From contig CADCEF010000008.1 of NCBI GenBank assembly GCA_902800365.1, positions 1 to 64,000 on the forward strand: a stretch of DNA of 64,000 nt. The letters run 5' to 3'. Below the pieces are notes generated by a model. It was not told the DNA's origin. It worked only from the letters and a program-made list of their open reading frames with translations, and made no database searches. The stretch comes from an uncultured Prevotella sp. (GTDB lineage Bacteria; Bacteroidota; Bacteroidia; Bacteroidales; Bacteroidaceae). Numbering within the stretch: position 1 is the first letter of the stretch; every line of letters starts with the position of its first letter. Shown here in pieces: positions 8,664 to 16,217 of this stretch. Both the position numbers and the translations under genes were made by a program.

Positions 8664-9227
8664 ATGAAAATCGTTATAATAGATAACTACGACTCGTTTA
8701 CTTATAACCTGAGTCATTTGGTAAAGGAGCTGGGTGCAGAGGTAACCGTTCTGCGCAACGACCAGTTCAAGCTTGAAGAGCTGGAGCAGTTCAACAAGAT
8801 TATCCTTTCGCCCGGTCCTGGCATCCCCAGCGAGGCAGGTCTGCTATTGGATGTAATCCGCACCTATGCCGGCAAGAAGCCCATTCTTGGCGTATGCCTT
8901 GGTCATCAGGCCATCGGCGAGGCCTTCGGCGGAAAGCTCGAGAACCTCAGCGATGTGTTCCACGGCGTAGCCACACCATGTCACATCATCAGCGATGACC
9001 CCATATTCAGTGGCATAGAGCGCAACATCACCATCGGCCGCTACCACTCGTGGGTAGTATCAAAAGAGGGATTGCCCGATTGCTTAGAGGTTACCGCAGA
9101 GAGCGATGAGGGCCAGATAATGGCACTCCGCCACAAGACAATGAACATCCGCGGCATACAGTTCCACCCCGAGAGCGTTCTCACCCCCGATGGCAAGAAG
9201 ATGCTGCAGAACTGGCTCTTCCTATAA
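8664..9227 (+). CDS. trpG: Anthranilate synthase component II (glutamine amidotransferase)
   Basis: TrpG releases ammonia from glutamine for TrpE. This is a class I amidotransferase domain of 187 residues with nucleophile Cys78 in GVCLGHQ and the His/Glu pair in FHPES near the end. A TTG at 8655 is in frame three codons earlier, but ATG at 8664 starts exactly at the conserved K-I-V-I-I-D-N-Y-D-S beginning of the family, so I chose it. The gap to trpE is 12 bases. There is no fusion to trpD, unlike in some enterobacteria. Confidence 0.95.
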   Translation: MKIVIIDNYDSFTYNLSHLVKELGAEVTVLRNDQFKLEELEQFNKIILSPGPGIPSEAGLLLDVIRTYAGKKPILGVCLGHQAIGEAFGGKLENLSDVFHGVATPCHIISDDPIFSGIERNITIGRYHSWVVSKEGLPDCLEVTAESDEGQIMALRHKTMNIRGIQFHPESVLTPDGKKMLQNWLFL

Positions 9228-9266
9228 CTCCTTATAACTTCTTATAAATCCCATTAACTCCCAATA
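9221..9266 (+). repeat. 10-nt tandem repeat (CTTATAACTC type) between trpG and trpD
   Basis: The end of trpG and the short gap before trpD consist of about four imperfect 10-base units (CTATAACTCC, TTATAACTTC, TTATAAATCC, CATTAACTCC). The first unit supplies the trpG stop codon. Confidence 0.65.
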
Positions 9267-9272
9267 AAAAAA

Positions 9273-10283
9273 ATGGCACAGACGATGAAAGACATCCTTA
9301 ACAGGATGCTGAACCACGAGGAGCTGTCTCGTGAAGAAATGAAGAATATTCTGATTGGTATCACTCAGAGTGAGTATCCCACCGAGCAGATCACAGCTCT
9401 GCTCACAGCTCTGCAGATGCGCGGCGTGACCGTCGACGAACTGCTTGGCTTCCGCGATGGTATTCTGGAAACAGGCGTTCCCGCCATCCTCAATGCCGAC
9501 CGCTACATCGACGTAGTTGGTACCGGTGGCGACCGCAAGAACACCTTTAACATCTCTACCACCTCATGCTTCGTCATTGCAGGTGCGGGCTATAAGGTGG
9601 CCAAACACGGCAACTACGCCGCAACAAGCGTTTCGGGCGCATCAAACGTCATCGCCCACCACGGCATCAAGTTCACCGACGATATCGACCGTCTTAACCG
9701 CTCGCTCAACGAGGCAGGCATCGTTTATCTTCACGCCCAGCTCTTTGCCAAGGCCATGAAGTTCGTCGGTCCCATCCGCAAGGCTCTGCAGTTCCCCACC
9801 ATCTTCAATCTGCTTGGCCCGCTGGTCAACCCCTCTCAGCCTCAGTGCCAGCTACTTGGCGTGGCTAACCTCGACCAGATGCGCCTCTACAATCAGGTTT
9901 ACCAGAAGATTGGCATCGACTACGGTATCGTGAACTCTATCGATGGCTACGATGAGATTTCGCTCACCGGCGACTTCAAGGTAACCACCAAGCAGTACGA
10001 GCGCATCTTCAAGCCACAGGATCTTGGTTTCGAGATTGCCAAGGCCGAGGAGCTTGTTGGCGGAGCCACCGAGGAAGAGGCCGCACAGATCTTCGACTCT
10101 GTGCTCGAGAATCGCGCCCTGCCCGCCCAGAAGAATATCGTTCTGGCCAATGCCGCCTTTGGTATTCAGGTTCTGGAGAAGGGTCAGAAGAGCATCGAAG
10201 AGTGTATCGCCATCGCCCGCGAGTCTATCGACTCAGGCGCCGCCCTCCGCACATTCAAGAAGTTCGTCGAGCTTAATAGTTAA
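9273..10283 (+). CDS. trpD: Anthranilate phosphoribosyltransferase
   Basis: TrpD transfers phosphoribose from PRPP to anthranilate. The 336-residue protein has the family's glycine-rich PRPP motif GTGGD (in DVVGTGGDRKNTFNIST) and the KHGNYAATSVSGASN stretch that binds anthranilate and metal. Length and motifs are normal. It follows trpG after a 45-base repeat-rich gap and precedes trpC by 10 bases. Confidence 0.96.
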   Translation: MAQTMKDILNRMLNHEELSREEMKNILIGITQSEYPTEQITALLTALQMRGVTVDELLGFRDGILETGVPAILNADRYIDVVGTGGDRKNTFNISTTSCFVIAGAGYKVAKHGNYAATSVSGASNVIAHHGIKFTDDIDRLNRSLNEAGIVYLHAQLFAKAMKFVGPIRKALQFPTIFNLLGPLVNPSQPQCQLLGVANLDQMRLYNQVYQKIGIDYGIVNSIDGYDEISLTGDFKVTTKQYERIFKPQDLGFEIAKAEELVGGATEEEAAQIFDSVLENRALPAQKNIVLANAAFGIQVLEKGQKSIEECIAIARESIDSGAALRTFKKFVELNS

Positions 10284-10293
10284 TATTTTTGGC

Positions 10294-11085
10294 ATGGACA
10301 TACTAGAAGAAATAGTAGCCAATAAGCGTGTGGAGGTGGAGCGCTTTAAGCAAGAGCTTAGCGAGCGCGAGATACACCGCCGCGTTGAAGCCATACTCGA
10401 CTTCGGCGTAGCCTCAATGTCGCAAGCCCTCACCGCTTCAGATACCGGCATCATCGCCGAGTTCAAGCGCCGCTCGCCATCCAAAGGCTGGATAAAGGAA
10501 GAAGGTCGTGCCGATGTCATCCCCCTAAGCTACCAGCAGAACGGAGCCTCGGCACTCAGCATACTCGCCGACGAGAAATACTTTGGCGGATGCGACGACT
10601 TCATCCGCACCGCCCGCCACTCTGGCGTAAAGATTCCTGTGCTCTATAAGAACTTCGTCATCGACGAGTATCAGCTGTTTCAGGCCCGCCTCTGCGGTGC
10701 ATCGGCTGTGCTGCTCATAGCTGCCGACCTGAAACTTGCCGAGTGCAAGTCGCTGTTGAACACAGCTCACCAGCTTGGCATGGAGGTACTACTTGAGATG
10801 CACGCCGAATCAGAGCTCGAATACGCCGCGCTGGAACCCGACATGTGCGGTATCAATAACCGCAACCTCGGCTCGTTTGTTACCGATGTTGAGAACTCGT
10901 TCCGCCTTGCCGAGAAGCTGCCCAAGGATGCTGTAAAAGTAAGCGAGAGCGGCATTTCCAACCCCGACACCGTGCGCGCCCTCCGCGCCGCTGGTTTCCG
11001 CGGTTTCCTCATCGGCGAGACCTTCATGAAGACTCCCGACCCGGGACAAGCCCTCAGAGAGTTCATCGACAATGTAAAAATGTAA
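10294..11085 (+). CDS. trpC: Indole-3-glycerol phosphate synthase
   Basis: TrpC closes the pyrrole ring of indole by decarboxylation of CdRP. This is a stand-alone TIM-barrel of 263 residues with the typical AEFKRRSPSKGWI segment, the VLYKNFVIDEYQ strand and the GINNRNLGSF and KVSESGI motifs. The frame is open far upstream inside trpD, but ATG at 10294 gives the normal N-terminus (MDILEEIVANKRVEVERFK) and normal length. It is not fused to trpF, which follows after two bases. Confidence 0.96.
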   Translation: MDILEEIVANKRVEVERFKQELSEREIHRRVEAILDFGVASMSQALTASDTGIIAEFKRRSPSKGWIKEEGRADVIPLSYQQNGASALSILADEKYFGGCDDFIRTARHSGVKIPVLYKNFVIDEYQLFQARLCGASAVLLIAADLKLAECKSLLNTAHQLGMEVLLEMHAESELEYAALEPDMCGINNRNLGSFVTDVENSFRLAEKLPKDAVKVSESGISNPDTVRALRAAGFRGFLIGETFMKTPDPGQALREFIDNVKM

Positions 11086-11087
11086 AA

Positions 11088-11741
11088 ATGGTGAAATTGT
11101 CAAATAGTCCAATAATCAAGGTGTGCGGTATGCGCGATGCTGACAACATCCGCCAAGTCGAGGCCCTCGGCATCGATTGGATGGGCTTTATCTTCTGGCC
11201 TAAGAGCAGTCGCTATGTGGCTGAGGTGCCAAGCTACCTGCCCACAAAATGCAAGCGCGTTGGCGTGTTTGTTGATGCCAGCATTGGCGACGTGATGACC
11301 ATCGCCGAGCAATTCCAGCTCGACTTCATCCAACTTCACGGTCAGGAGTCACCCAGCTATATCACCCAGCTCCGCTCTCACTTCTCACATCTAAGTCCGA
11401 TAAAGATTATCAAGGCCTTTAACATCGCCACTGCCGACGATTTCGAAAGCACTAAGCTTTACGAGGACTATGTAGACTACTTCCTCTTCGACACCAAAGG
11501 CAAGAGCGTGGGAGGCAACGGCGAGAAATTCGACTGGAGCGTGCTGAGCGCCTACACAGGCAAGACGCCATACCTATTGAGCGGCGGCATTTCCCCCACC
11601 GACGCCGATCAACTCCATGTTCAATGTTCCATGTTCCATGGTCCATGTGTCGGTATCGACTTAAACTCTCGCTTCGAGTCATCCCCAGGGTATAAAAACG
11701 TTGAATTATTAAAAGCATTTATAAAAGAATTAAACATATGA
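11088..11741 (+). CDS. trpF: Phosphoribosylanthranilate isomerase, with in-frame repeat DNA
   Basis: TrpF isomerises phosphoribosylanthranilate to CdRP. The 217-residue protein has the family's KVCGMRD start with the catalytic cysteine and a C-terminal GIDLNSRFE segment, so it should be active. Two parts of the coding DNA look like the short-period repeats found between genes here: the beginning (11095-11120) resembles the 8-nt repeat at 23548-23573, and 11615-11647 is a run of 7-nt TTCCATG units coding the surface segment before [10 protein letters not shown]. Both keep the frame. The stop overlaps the trpA start (ATGA). Confidence 0.93.
   Translation: MVKLSNSPIIKVCGMRDADNIRQVEALGIDWMGFIFWPKSSRYVAEVPSYLPTKCKRVGVFVDASIGDVMTIAEQFQLDFIQLHGQESPSYITQLRSHFSHLSPIKIIKAFNIATADDFESTKLYEDYVDYFLFDTKGKSVGGNGEKFDWSVLSAYTGKTPYLLSGGISPTDADQLHVQCSMFHGPCVGIDLNSRFESSPGYKNVELLKAFIKELNI
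11615..11647 (+). repeat. 7-nt TTCCATG tandem repeat inside trpF
   Basis: Four to five units of seven bases (TGTTCAA, TGTTCCA, TGTTCCA, TGGTCCA) lie within the trpF reading frame. They encode part of a loop just before the conserved [10 protein letters not shown] strand. The base pattern is more regular than coding sequence requires. Confidence 0.75.
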
Positions 11742-12517
11742 GCAACAAGATCAATAACCTATTTGCAAATAGCAAGGACAAGAAGTTCCTGTCGCTTTAT
11801 TTCTGCGCTGGCTGCCCAACGTTAGAGGGCACAGCCGATGTCATCCTCACCATGCAGCGCCGTGGCATCGCCATGATCGAAGTCGGCATCCCCTTCAGCG
11901 ATCCCCTGGCCGATGGTCCAGTAATTCAGAGTGCCGCCACTCAGGCCTTGAAGAACGGTATGAACCTCAAGACCCTCTTTGCCCAGTTGCGCGAGATAAA
12001 AGATAAGGTAGAGATACCCCTTGTTCTTATGGGATACCTCAACCCTATTCTGCACTACGGCATCGAGGAGTTCTGCAAGAGCTGTGTAGAGAGCGGCGTT
12101 AGCGGAGCCATCATCCCCGACCTGCCCTTTAAGGACTATCAGGAGATTGTAAAGCCCATCGCCGATAAGTACGATCTTCGCATCATCATGCTCATCACTC
12201 CCGAGACCAGCGAAGAGCGCATCCGCTTTATCGACGATAATACCGATGGCTTTGTGTATATGGTTTCGAGTGCCGCCATCACCGGAGCCCAGAAGAGTTT
12301 CGACGATGCCAAGCAGGAGTATTTCCGCCGCATCAACGCTATGAATCTGCGCAATCCCCGCATGATAGGCTTCGGCATCAGCAACAAGCAGACTCTCGAG
12401 GCAGCCCAGAGCAATGCCGCCGGCGCCATCATCGGCTCAAAGTTCGTAACCCTCCTAAACGAGAGCAAGAACGCCGACGAAGCCCTCGACAAGCTCTTCG
12501 CCGCCCTAAAGAGCTAA
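11738..12517 (+). CDS. trpA: Tryptophan synthase alpha chain
   Basis: TrpA cleaves indole-3-glycerol phosphate to indole, which is channelled to TrpB. The 259-residue TIM-barrel shows the signature [17 protein letters not shown], with the catalytic glutamate in MIEVG and the aspartate in FSDP, and the G-F-G-I-S-N-K phosphate loop. Its start overlaps trpF by four bases. It is the last gene of the operon and is followed by 575 bases without a gene. There is no terminator directly after the stop codon; the first good candidate lies about 350 bases on. Confidence 0.96.
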   Translation: MSNKINNLFANSKDKKFLSLYFCAGCPTLEGTADVILTMQRRGIAMIEVGIPFSDPLADGPVIQSAATQALKNGMNLKTLFAQLREIKDKVEIPLVLMGYLNPILHYGIEEFCKSCVESGVSGAIIPDLPFKDYQEIVKPIADKYDLRIIMLITPETSEERIRFIDDNTDGFVYMVSSAAITGAQKSFDDAKQEYFRRINAMNLRNPRMIGFGISNKQTLEAAQSNAAGAIIGSKFVTLLNESKNADEALDKLFAALKS

Positions 12518-12568
12518 GCATTCAGGAATATAACTATCAAGTGACAGCCCACTAACTTTCTAAGACAC

Positions 12569-12678
12569 GTATTCTAGGGCAGGAATACGATGTGTTCTCC
12601 GTTGGAATACTATGTATTTTTAGGGAGAATACACTGTTTTCTCGAGCAGAAAACAATATTTTATCCAGCAGAAAAAAT
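12569..12678. repeat. Chain of five consecutive short hairpins
   Basis: Successive self-complementary units are GTATTC/GAATAC (12569-12588), GTGTTC/GAATAC (12592-12610), GTATT/AATAC (12614-12632), TGTTTTCT/AGAAAACA (12635-12655) and an imperfect ATTTTATC/GAAAAAAT (12658-12678). Each is about 20 bases, with 2-4 bases between units. The first stem can extend through ACAC/GTGT. Confidence 0.75.
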
Positions 12679-12683
12679 CCTAT

Positions 12684-12773
12684 TTTGCTGCCACGCTGCC
12701 ACACAACTGCCACCACCATATTTTGCCTATAAGCAGGGCGTTTGAGATAGGCTGGTGGCAGTGTGGCAGCAAA
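12684..12773. repeat. TGCCAC-based long inverted repeat
   Basis: The 19-base arm at 12684-12702 (two TGCTGCCAC-like units) pairs with 12755-12773, with a single G-T wobble. Inside the loop a second stem, GCCTAT (12725-12730) with ATAGGC (12747-12752), and an extra CTGCCACCACC copy allow alternative registers. Confidence 0.8.
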
Positions 12774-12859
12774 TTCCAAAAAAAACAACAATTGCATCAA
12801 TCGCAACGGCGATTGTTACAGCCCTAGGAGCAACGAGTTGCATGGGCATGTAGAAAGAG

Positions 12860-12900
12860 AAATCCCTTAAGCCAGTAGCGAATGCGCGCTTAAGGGATTT
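12860..12900 (+). terminator. Possible terminator of the trp operon
   Basis: A perfect 13-bp inverted repeat (AAATCCCTTAAGC at 12860-12872, GCTTAAGGGATTT at 12888-12900) with a 15-base loop is followed by a moderately T-rich stretch. It is the first terminator-like structure after trpA. The large loop and broken T-run keep the confidence moderate. Confidence 0.5.
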
Positions 12901-12960
12901 GTATTATTTTGCAAAGACGCGTACTTTTTTGACCGATTAATATTTTTTTAGACTTATTTG

Positions 12961-12992
12961 TTGGAAAAAGGGCTATATCAGTAGTATATTTG
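12961..12992 (+). promoter_or_regulatory. Promoter of a candidate small RNA
   Basis: TTG at 12961-12963, a 21-base spacer and TATATTTG at 12985-12992 fit the Bacteroidetes consensus. No coding gene follows on this strand for more than 1 kb, but a strong terminator lies about 75-100 bases downstream. Confidence 0.6.
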
Positions 12993-12996
12993 CAAC

Positions 12997-13105
12997 GTTG
13001 ATAATATTTTAGTAAAGAGAAAGTGGTTGTTTACATTTTGATTCACAAAACAACACAAATCCCAGTAAGGTACCAGCAGAGATGCTCGTACCTTATTTGT
13101 TTTTC
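12997..13105 (+). ncRNA. Candidate small RNA of about 105 nt
   Basis: The unit is bounded by a consensus promoter and a strong terminator (stem AAGGTAC-AGCA/TGCT-GTACCTT at 13067-13094, one C-C mismatch, GAGA loop, T-rich tail). The body contains a further hairpin in which GTTGTTT (near 13025-13032) pairs with AAACAAC (near 13048-13055). There is no credible reading frame. The 3' end overlaps the last codons of the BASS transporter gene on the other strand by about 12 bases. I could not match it to a known RNA family, and the 5' end is an estimate from the promoter position. Confidence 0.5.
13064..13105 (+). terminator. Terminator of the candidate small RNA
   Basis: The stem of 7+4 bp with one mismatch and a GAGA tetraloop is followed by ATTTGTTTTT on the plus strand. 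The minus strand has no T-run, so it serves plus-strand transcription. Confidence 0.7.
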
Positions 13106-14046
13106 TTGCGATACTCGTAAAGTTCAAGTGAGTTGACTATGTTCTGCCAGAGCACATAACAGCCGGCACCTACCGAGGCTACGGGGTTAAGATAGGTATA
13201 GGCCACCCAAATGCTGAGGGCAGTATTCTTCTGGAACGAGGCTTGACCGCCATCTATCTCATCGCCAAACTGACGACCTATCCAACGACCGATAAGGAAA
13301 AGCACAAAGCACAGAATCAACGACAATACGGCTATCATAAGCAGAGTGCGGAGGGCAGCATCGCTATGAACGATGTTGCGAACAGTGACTCCCGACGTTA
13401 CGGCAAGCTGGGCTGCCCAGAGGTAGAACGAAAGGTCGGGGATGGACACAATCCACGCGCAAAGACGCTTGGCGTAGTGCTGAACAAGCCAACCGAGTAT
13501 CAGCGGGGCTACAAGCACCATGGCCAACTTCTGCAATATGATGAGGAACACAGCCCAGAAACCGGTACTTACACCGCGCTCTAACAGCGGGAACACGGCG
13601 GGAATCATCAATGCCGAGGCAAAGGCGGAGATGACGACATAGGCAGTCATGGTGTTGATATTGCCACCAATCTTGGCGGTGACTACAGGGGCAGCAGTGG
13701 CCGCAGGGCCTATGATGCAGGTGAGAACACTCTCCCAAAGCAACTTCTGCTCAGAATCGGCCTCAACACAGAAGATTATCCACACGTTGAGCGCCACAAG
13801 AGCCACCTGGGTTACAAGCACACCGATGTGCCAGCGGTGAGGGCGCATCTGATGGAAGTCGATACGGCAATAAGTAGAGAACAGCGTAGAGAACACCATG
13901 AAGGGGAAAATGGTGTCGACAACCTGACCTAACGAATCGCCTGCGCCATCGAGAAATGGCACAAAATAGAACAGCAGATAAACCACCGTTCCAACTGCTA
14001 TAGCCACAGGAAGAGTCCAGTCTTTAAGAAATTGCTTCAGTTTCAT
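13093..14046 (-). CDS. Bile acid:sodium symporter (BASS) family transporter
   Basis: The 317-residue membrane protein has nine to ten hydrophobic segments and the overall pattern of the BASS/arsenite-type permease family, including the CIIGPAATAAPVVTAKIGG stretch that corresponds to a conserved crossing region. Members carry bile acids, pantoate, keto acids or other organic anions with sodium. The substrate here is not evident. The frame is open for nine more codons upstream, but ATG at 14046 follows a -7 box (TACTTTTG, 14051-14058) by only four bases, which rules out the earlier start and suggests a leaderless message. It diverges from metF. Confidence 0.8.
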   Translation of the reverse strand: MKLKQFLKDWTLPVAIAVGTVVYLLFYFVPFLDGAGDSLGQVVDTIFPFMVFSTLFSTYCRIDFHQMRPHRWHIGVLVTQVALVALNVWIIFCVEADSEQKLLWESVLTCIIGPAATAAPVVTAKIGGNINTMTAYVVISAFASALMIPAVFPLLERGVSTGFWAVFLIILQKLAMVLVAPLILGWLVQHYAKRLCAWIVSIPDLSFYLWAAQLAVTSGVTVRNIVHSDAALRTLLMIAVLSLILCFVLFLIGRWIGRQFGDEIDGGQASFQKNTALSIWVAYTYLNPVASVGAGCYVLWQNIVNSLELYEYRKKNK

Positions 14047-14050
14047 GCTG

Positions 14051-14058
14051 CAAAAGTA
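14051..14058 (-). promoter_or_regulatory. -7 box of the BASS transporter gene, four bases from its ATG
   Basis: On the minus strand TACTTTTG ends four bases before the start codon. The expected transcription start coincides with the ATG. Confidence 0.6.
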
Positions 14059-14100
14059 CAAAAAAAAAACCATTTTGGCACGTATCTTCTATTTTTTTAC

Positions 14101-14108
14101 TATCTTTG
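14101..14108 (+). promoter_or_regulatory. -7 box of metF, nine bases from its ATG
   Basis: TATCTTTG matches the consensus and lies nine bases before ATG 14118. TTTG at 14074-14077 is a possible -33 element, though its 23-base spacing is slightly long. Confidence 0.6.
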
Positions 14109-14117
14109 CAGCCAATT

Positions 14118-15074
14118 ATGAGTGTTACTGAATTTATACATCAAGATAAACAGGCCAGGCGATTCTCGTTTGAGGTACTACCCCCACTGAAGGGTACAGG
14201 CACAGCAAAGCTGTTTGCCGATATCGACAAGCTTAAGGAGTTTGACCCTGCCTATATCAACATAACCACCCATCACTCGGAGTTTGTGTATCGCGAACTC
14301 GAGAATGGGCAGTTCGAGCGTCGTCGCATCCGTCGCCGCCCCGGAACCATAGCCATAGCCGCAGCAATACAGCAGAGATACGGTATACCCGTACAGCCGC
14401 ACGTGATATGCAGCGGTGCTACGATTGAGGATATTGAGTACGAACTGCTGGACCTGCAGTTTCTGGGCATCAGCGACCTTTTATTATTAAGAGGCGACAA
14501 GGCCAAGGAGGACAGCCGATTCCAGCCTACTCCGGGCGGACACGCGCACACCACCGACCTGATGAAGCAGGTGAAGCAATTCAACGAGGGATACTTTGCC
14601 GACGGAACACCCATAAAGAACCCGGGACGACCATTCGACTACGGAGTGGCTTGCTATCCCGAGAAGCACGAAGAGGCGCCTAACCTTGAGATGGACATGC
14701 AGTATCTGAAGGAGAAGCAGGACTTAGGTGCGCAATATGCAGTGACACAGCTGTTTTTTGACAACGAGAAATACTACGCTTTTGTGGAGAAGGCACGACA
14801 GATGGGTATCACCATACCCATCATTCCAGGCATAAAGCCTATGGCGAAGCTTACACAGCTTACGGTGGTGCCAAAGACATTCCACTGCGACATACCCGAG
14901 CCGCTGGCTAAGGAGGTGGTGAAGTGCAAGACCGACGAGGATGCTAAGCAACTTGGCATAGAGTGGACCACCGAACAGTGCCGCGACCTGTATGCACACG
15001 GAGTACACAACATTCACTTCTACACCGTATCGGCAGTAGACAGCGTGGTGGAAGTAGTAAAGAGACTGTTATGA
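14118..15074 (+). CDS. metF: Methylenetetrahydrofolate reductase
   Basis: MetF reduces 5,10-methylene-THF to 5-methyl-THF with FAD and NADH, feeding methionine synthesis. The 318-residue TIM-barrel has the family's FSFEVLPPLKG start with the catalytic glutamate, the ITTHHSE and LLLRGDKA segments, and QLFFDNEKYYAF near the end. An in-frame TTG at 14106 falls inside the promoter's -7 box, so ATG 14118 is the start. Its stop overlaps the holB start (ATGA). Confidence 0.95.
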   Translation: MSVTEFIHQDKQARRFSFEVLPPLKGTGTAKLFADIDKLKEFDPAYINITTHHSEFVYRELENGQFERRRIRRRPGTIAIAAAIQQRYGIPVQPHVICSGATIEDIEYELLDLQFLGISDLLLLRGDKAKEDSRFQPTPGGHAHTTDLMKQVKQFNEGYFADGTPIKNPGRPFDYGVACYPEKHEEAPNLEMDMQYLKEKQDLGAQYAVTQLFFDNEKYYAFVEKARQMGITIPIIPGIKPMAKLTQLTVVPKTFHCDIPEPLAKEVVKCKTDEDAKQLGIEWTTEQCRDLYAHGVHNIHFYTVSAVDSVVEVVKRLL

Positions 15075-16180
15075 GTTTTGACGAGGTAATAGGACAGAAA
15101 GAGGCTGAGGAGCGACTGAAGCAACTTGTGAAGGAAGAGCGACTTCCACACGCACTGATGCTGTGCGGACCACACGGATGCGGAAAGCTACCCCTGGCTG
15201 TGGCCTTCGGCTGCTATCTGCTGGACAACGGAACGCCATCGGCTAAGGCTATGCTTGCCAAGCTGGAGCACCCCGACCTGCACTTTACCTACCCTACCAT
15301 AAAACTGCCATCGATGAGCGCCGAGCACAAGCCCGTGAGCGACGACTTTGCCAAAGAGTGGCACGAGCTGGTGATGGACGGACTCTACTTCACGATGGAA
15401 GAGTGGATGGCAGCTATGGGCGGCGAAAACCAGCAGGCCATAATAACCGCCGGCGAGAGCGACGACCTGGTAAGGAAACTGAGTCTGAAATCGAGTCAGG
15501 GCGGATATAAGGTAAGCATAGTATGGCTGCCCGAGCGCATGAACATAGAGTGCGCAAACAAACTGCTGAAGCTGATTGAGGAGCCTCCAAGTCAGACGGT
15601 GTTCATAATGGTGAGTGAGGAGCCCGACAAGCTGCTGGAGACAATACGCAGCCGAGTGCAGAGAATAGACATTAAGAAGATAGACAACGAGGACATAGAA
15701 CAAGCGCTGATAGAGCAGCGCGGCATAAGCCCGGAGGATGCTCACCGCATAGCCCGACTTGCCAACGGCAACTGGATGAAGGCACTTGACGAGCTGCAGG
15801 TGGGATCGGAAAACGAGATGTTCCTCGACATGTATATAATGCTGATGCGACTGGCCTACCAGCGCAAGATTAAGGATCTGCGCAAGTGGAGCGACCAGAT
15901 GGCGAGCATGGGACGTGAGAAGCAGAAGAGATGGCTTACATTCTTTCTGCGCATGACCCGCGAGAACTTTATGTATAACTTCGGCGACGAGGAACTGGTA
16001 TATATGACTCAACGCGAGGAGGATTTTGCCAAGAACTTTGCCCGATTTGTGAATGAGAAGAACATTCTGCCAATAAGCGATCTGGCTAACCTGGCCATAC
16101 GCGACATAGGACAGAACGCCAACGGAAAGATAGTGTTCTTTGACTTTGCACTACAAATGATAGTACTGCTGCTGCAGTGA
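15071..16180 (+). CDS. holB: DNA polymerase III delta-prime-type clamp-loader subunit
   Basis: The 369-residue AAA+ protein begins F-D-E-V-I-G-Q-K-E-A, as in clamp-loader subunits. Its P-loop reads GPHGCGKL: the usual Ser/Thr after the lysine is Leu. The SRC arginine-finger region is replaced by R-S-R-V-Q-R in the sensor segment. This fits a delta-prime subunit, which supports sliding-clamp loading without being the main ATPase. The frame is open further upstream inside metF, but ATG 15071 gives the normal N-terminus and a four-base coupling overlap. Confidence 0.88.
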   Translation: MSFDEVIGQKEAEERLKQLVKEERLPHALMLCGPHGCGKLPLAVAFGCYLLDNGTPSAKAMLAKLEHPDLHFTYPTIKLPSMSAEHKPVSDDFAKEWHELVMDGLYFTMEEWMAAMGGENQQAIITAGESDDLVRKLSLKSSQGGYKVSIVWLPERMNIECANKLLKLIEEPPSQTVFIMVSEEPDKLLETIRSRVQRIDIKKIDNEDIEQALIEQRGISPEDAHRIARLANGNWMKALDELQVGSENEMFLDMYIMLMRLAYQRKIKDLRKWSDQMASMGREKQKRWLTFFLRMTRENFMYNFGDEELVYMTQREEDFAKNFARFVNEKNILPISDLANLAIRDIGQNANGKIVFFDFALQMIVLLLQ

Positions 16181-16211
16181 CATTAAACATTAAAAGATTA
16201 AACATTAAACA
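16181..16211 (+). repeat. TTAAACA-type tandem repeat before ricT
   Basis: A run of 7-nt ATTAAAC units with an AAAG interruption fills nearly the whole gap between holB and the next gene. It matches 39077-39104 over about 28 bases and 6014-6067 with one change. Confidence 0.75.
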
Positions 16212-16217
16212 ATAGAT

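Larger units (their letters stand above)
12518..13092. other. Gene-free, heavily structured 575-base region
   Basis: No credible coding frame is present. From left to right the region holds a chain of five small hairpins (12569-12678), a long inverted repeat built on TGCCAC (12684-12773), a 7-bp hairpin CAATCGC/GCGATTG near 12797-12814, a perfect 13-bp hairpin that could end trp transcription (12860-12900), then a promoter and a terminator about 105 bases apart that together look like a small RNA gene. Confidence 0.8.

Noticed and set aside
11615..11647. Frameshift or pseudogene in trpF
   Set aside because: The repeat keeps the reading frame. The conserved strand after it (GIDLNSRFE) and the total length of 217 residues are normal.
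12569..12773. CRISPR-like array
   Set aside because: The units are inverted repeats of about 20 bases with 2-4 base gaps. There are no identical direct repeats, no spacers and no cas genes.
12997..13105. 6S RNA
   Set aside because: The candidate transcript is too short, and it lacks the long closing helix with a large central bubble expected of 6S RNA.
14106..14117. TTG start of metF
   Set aside because: This codon is part of the promoter -7 box, so it cannot be in the message.
15188..16012. 274-codon open frame on the minus strand
   Set aside because: It is antisense to holB and low-complexity in translation, with no start context or neighbour support.
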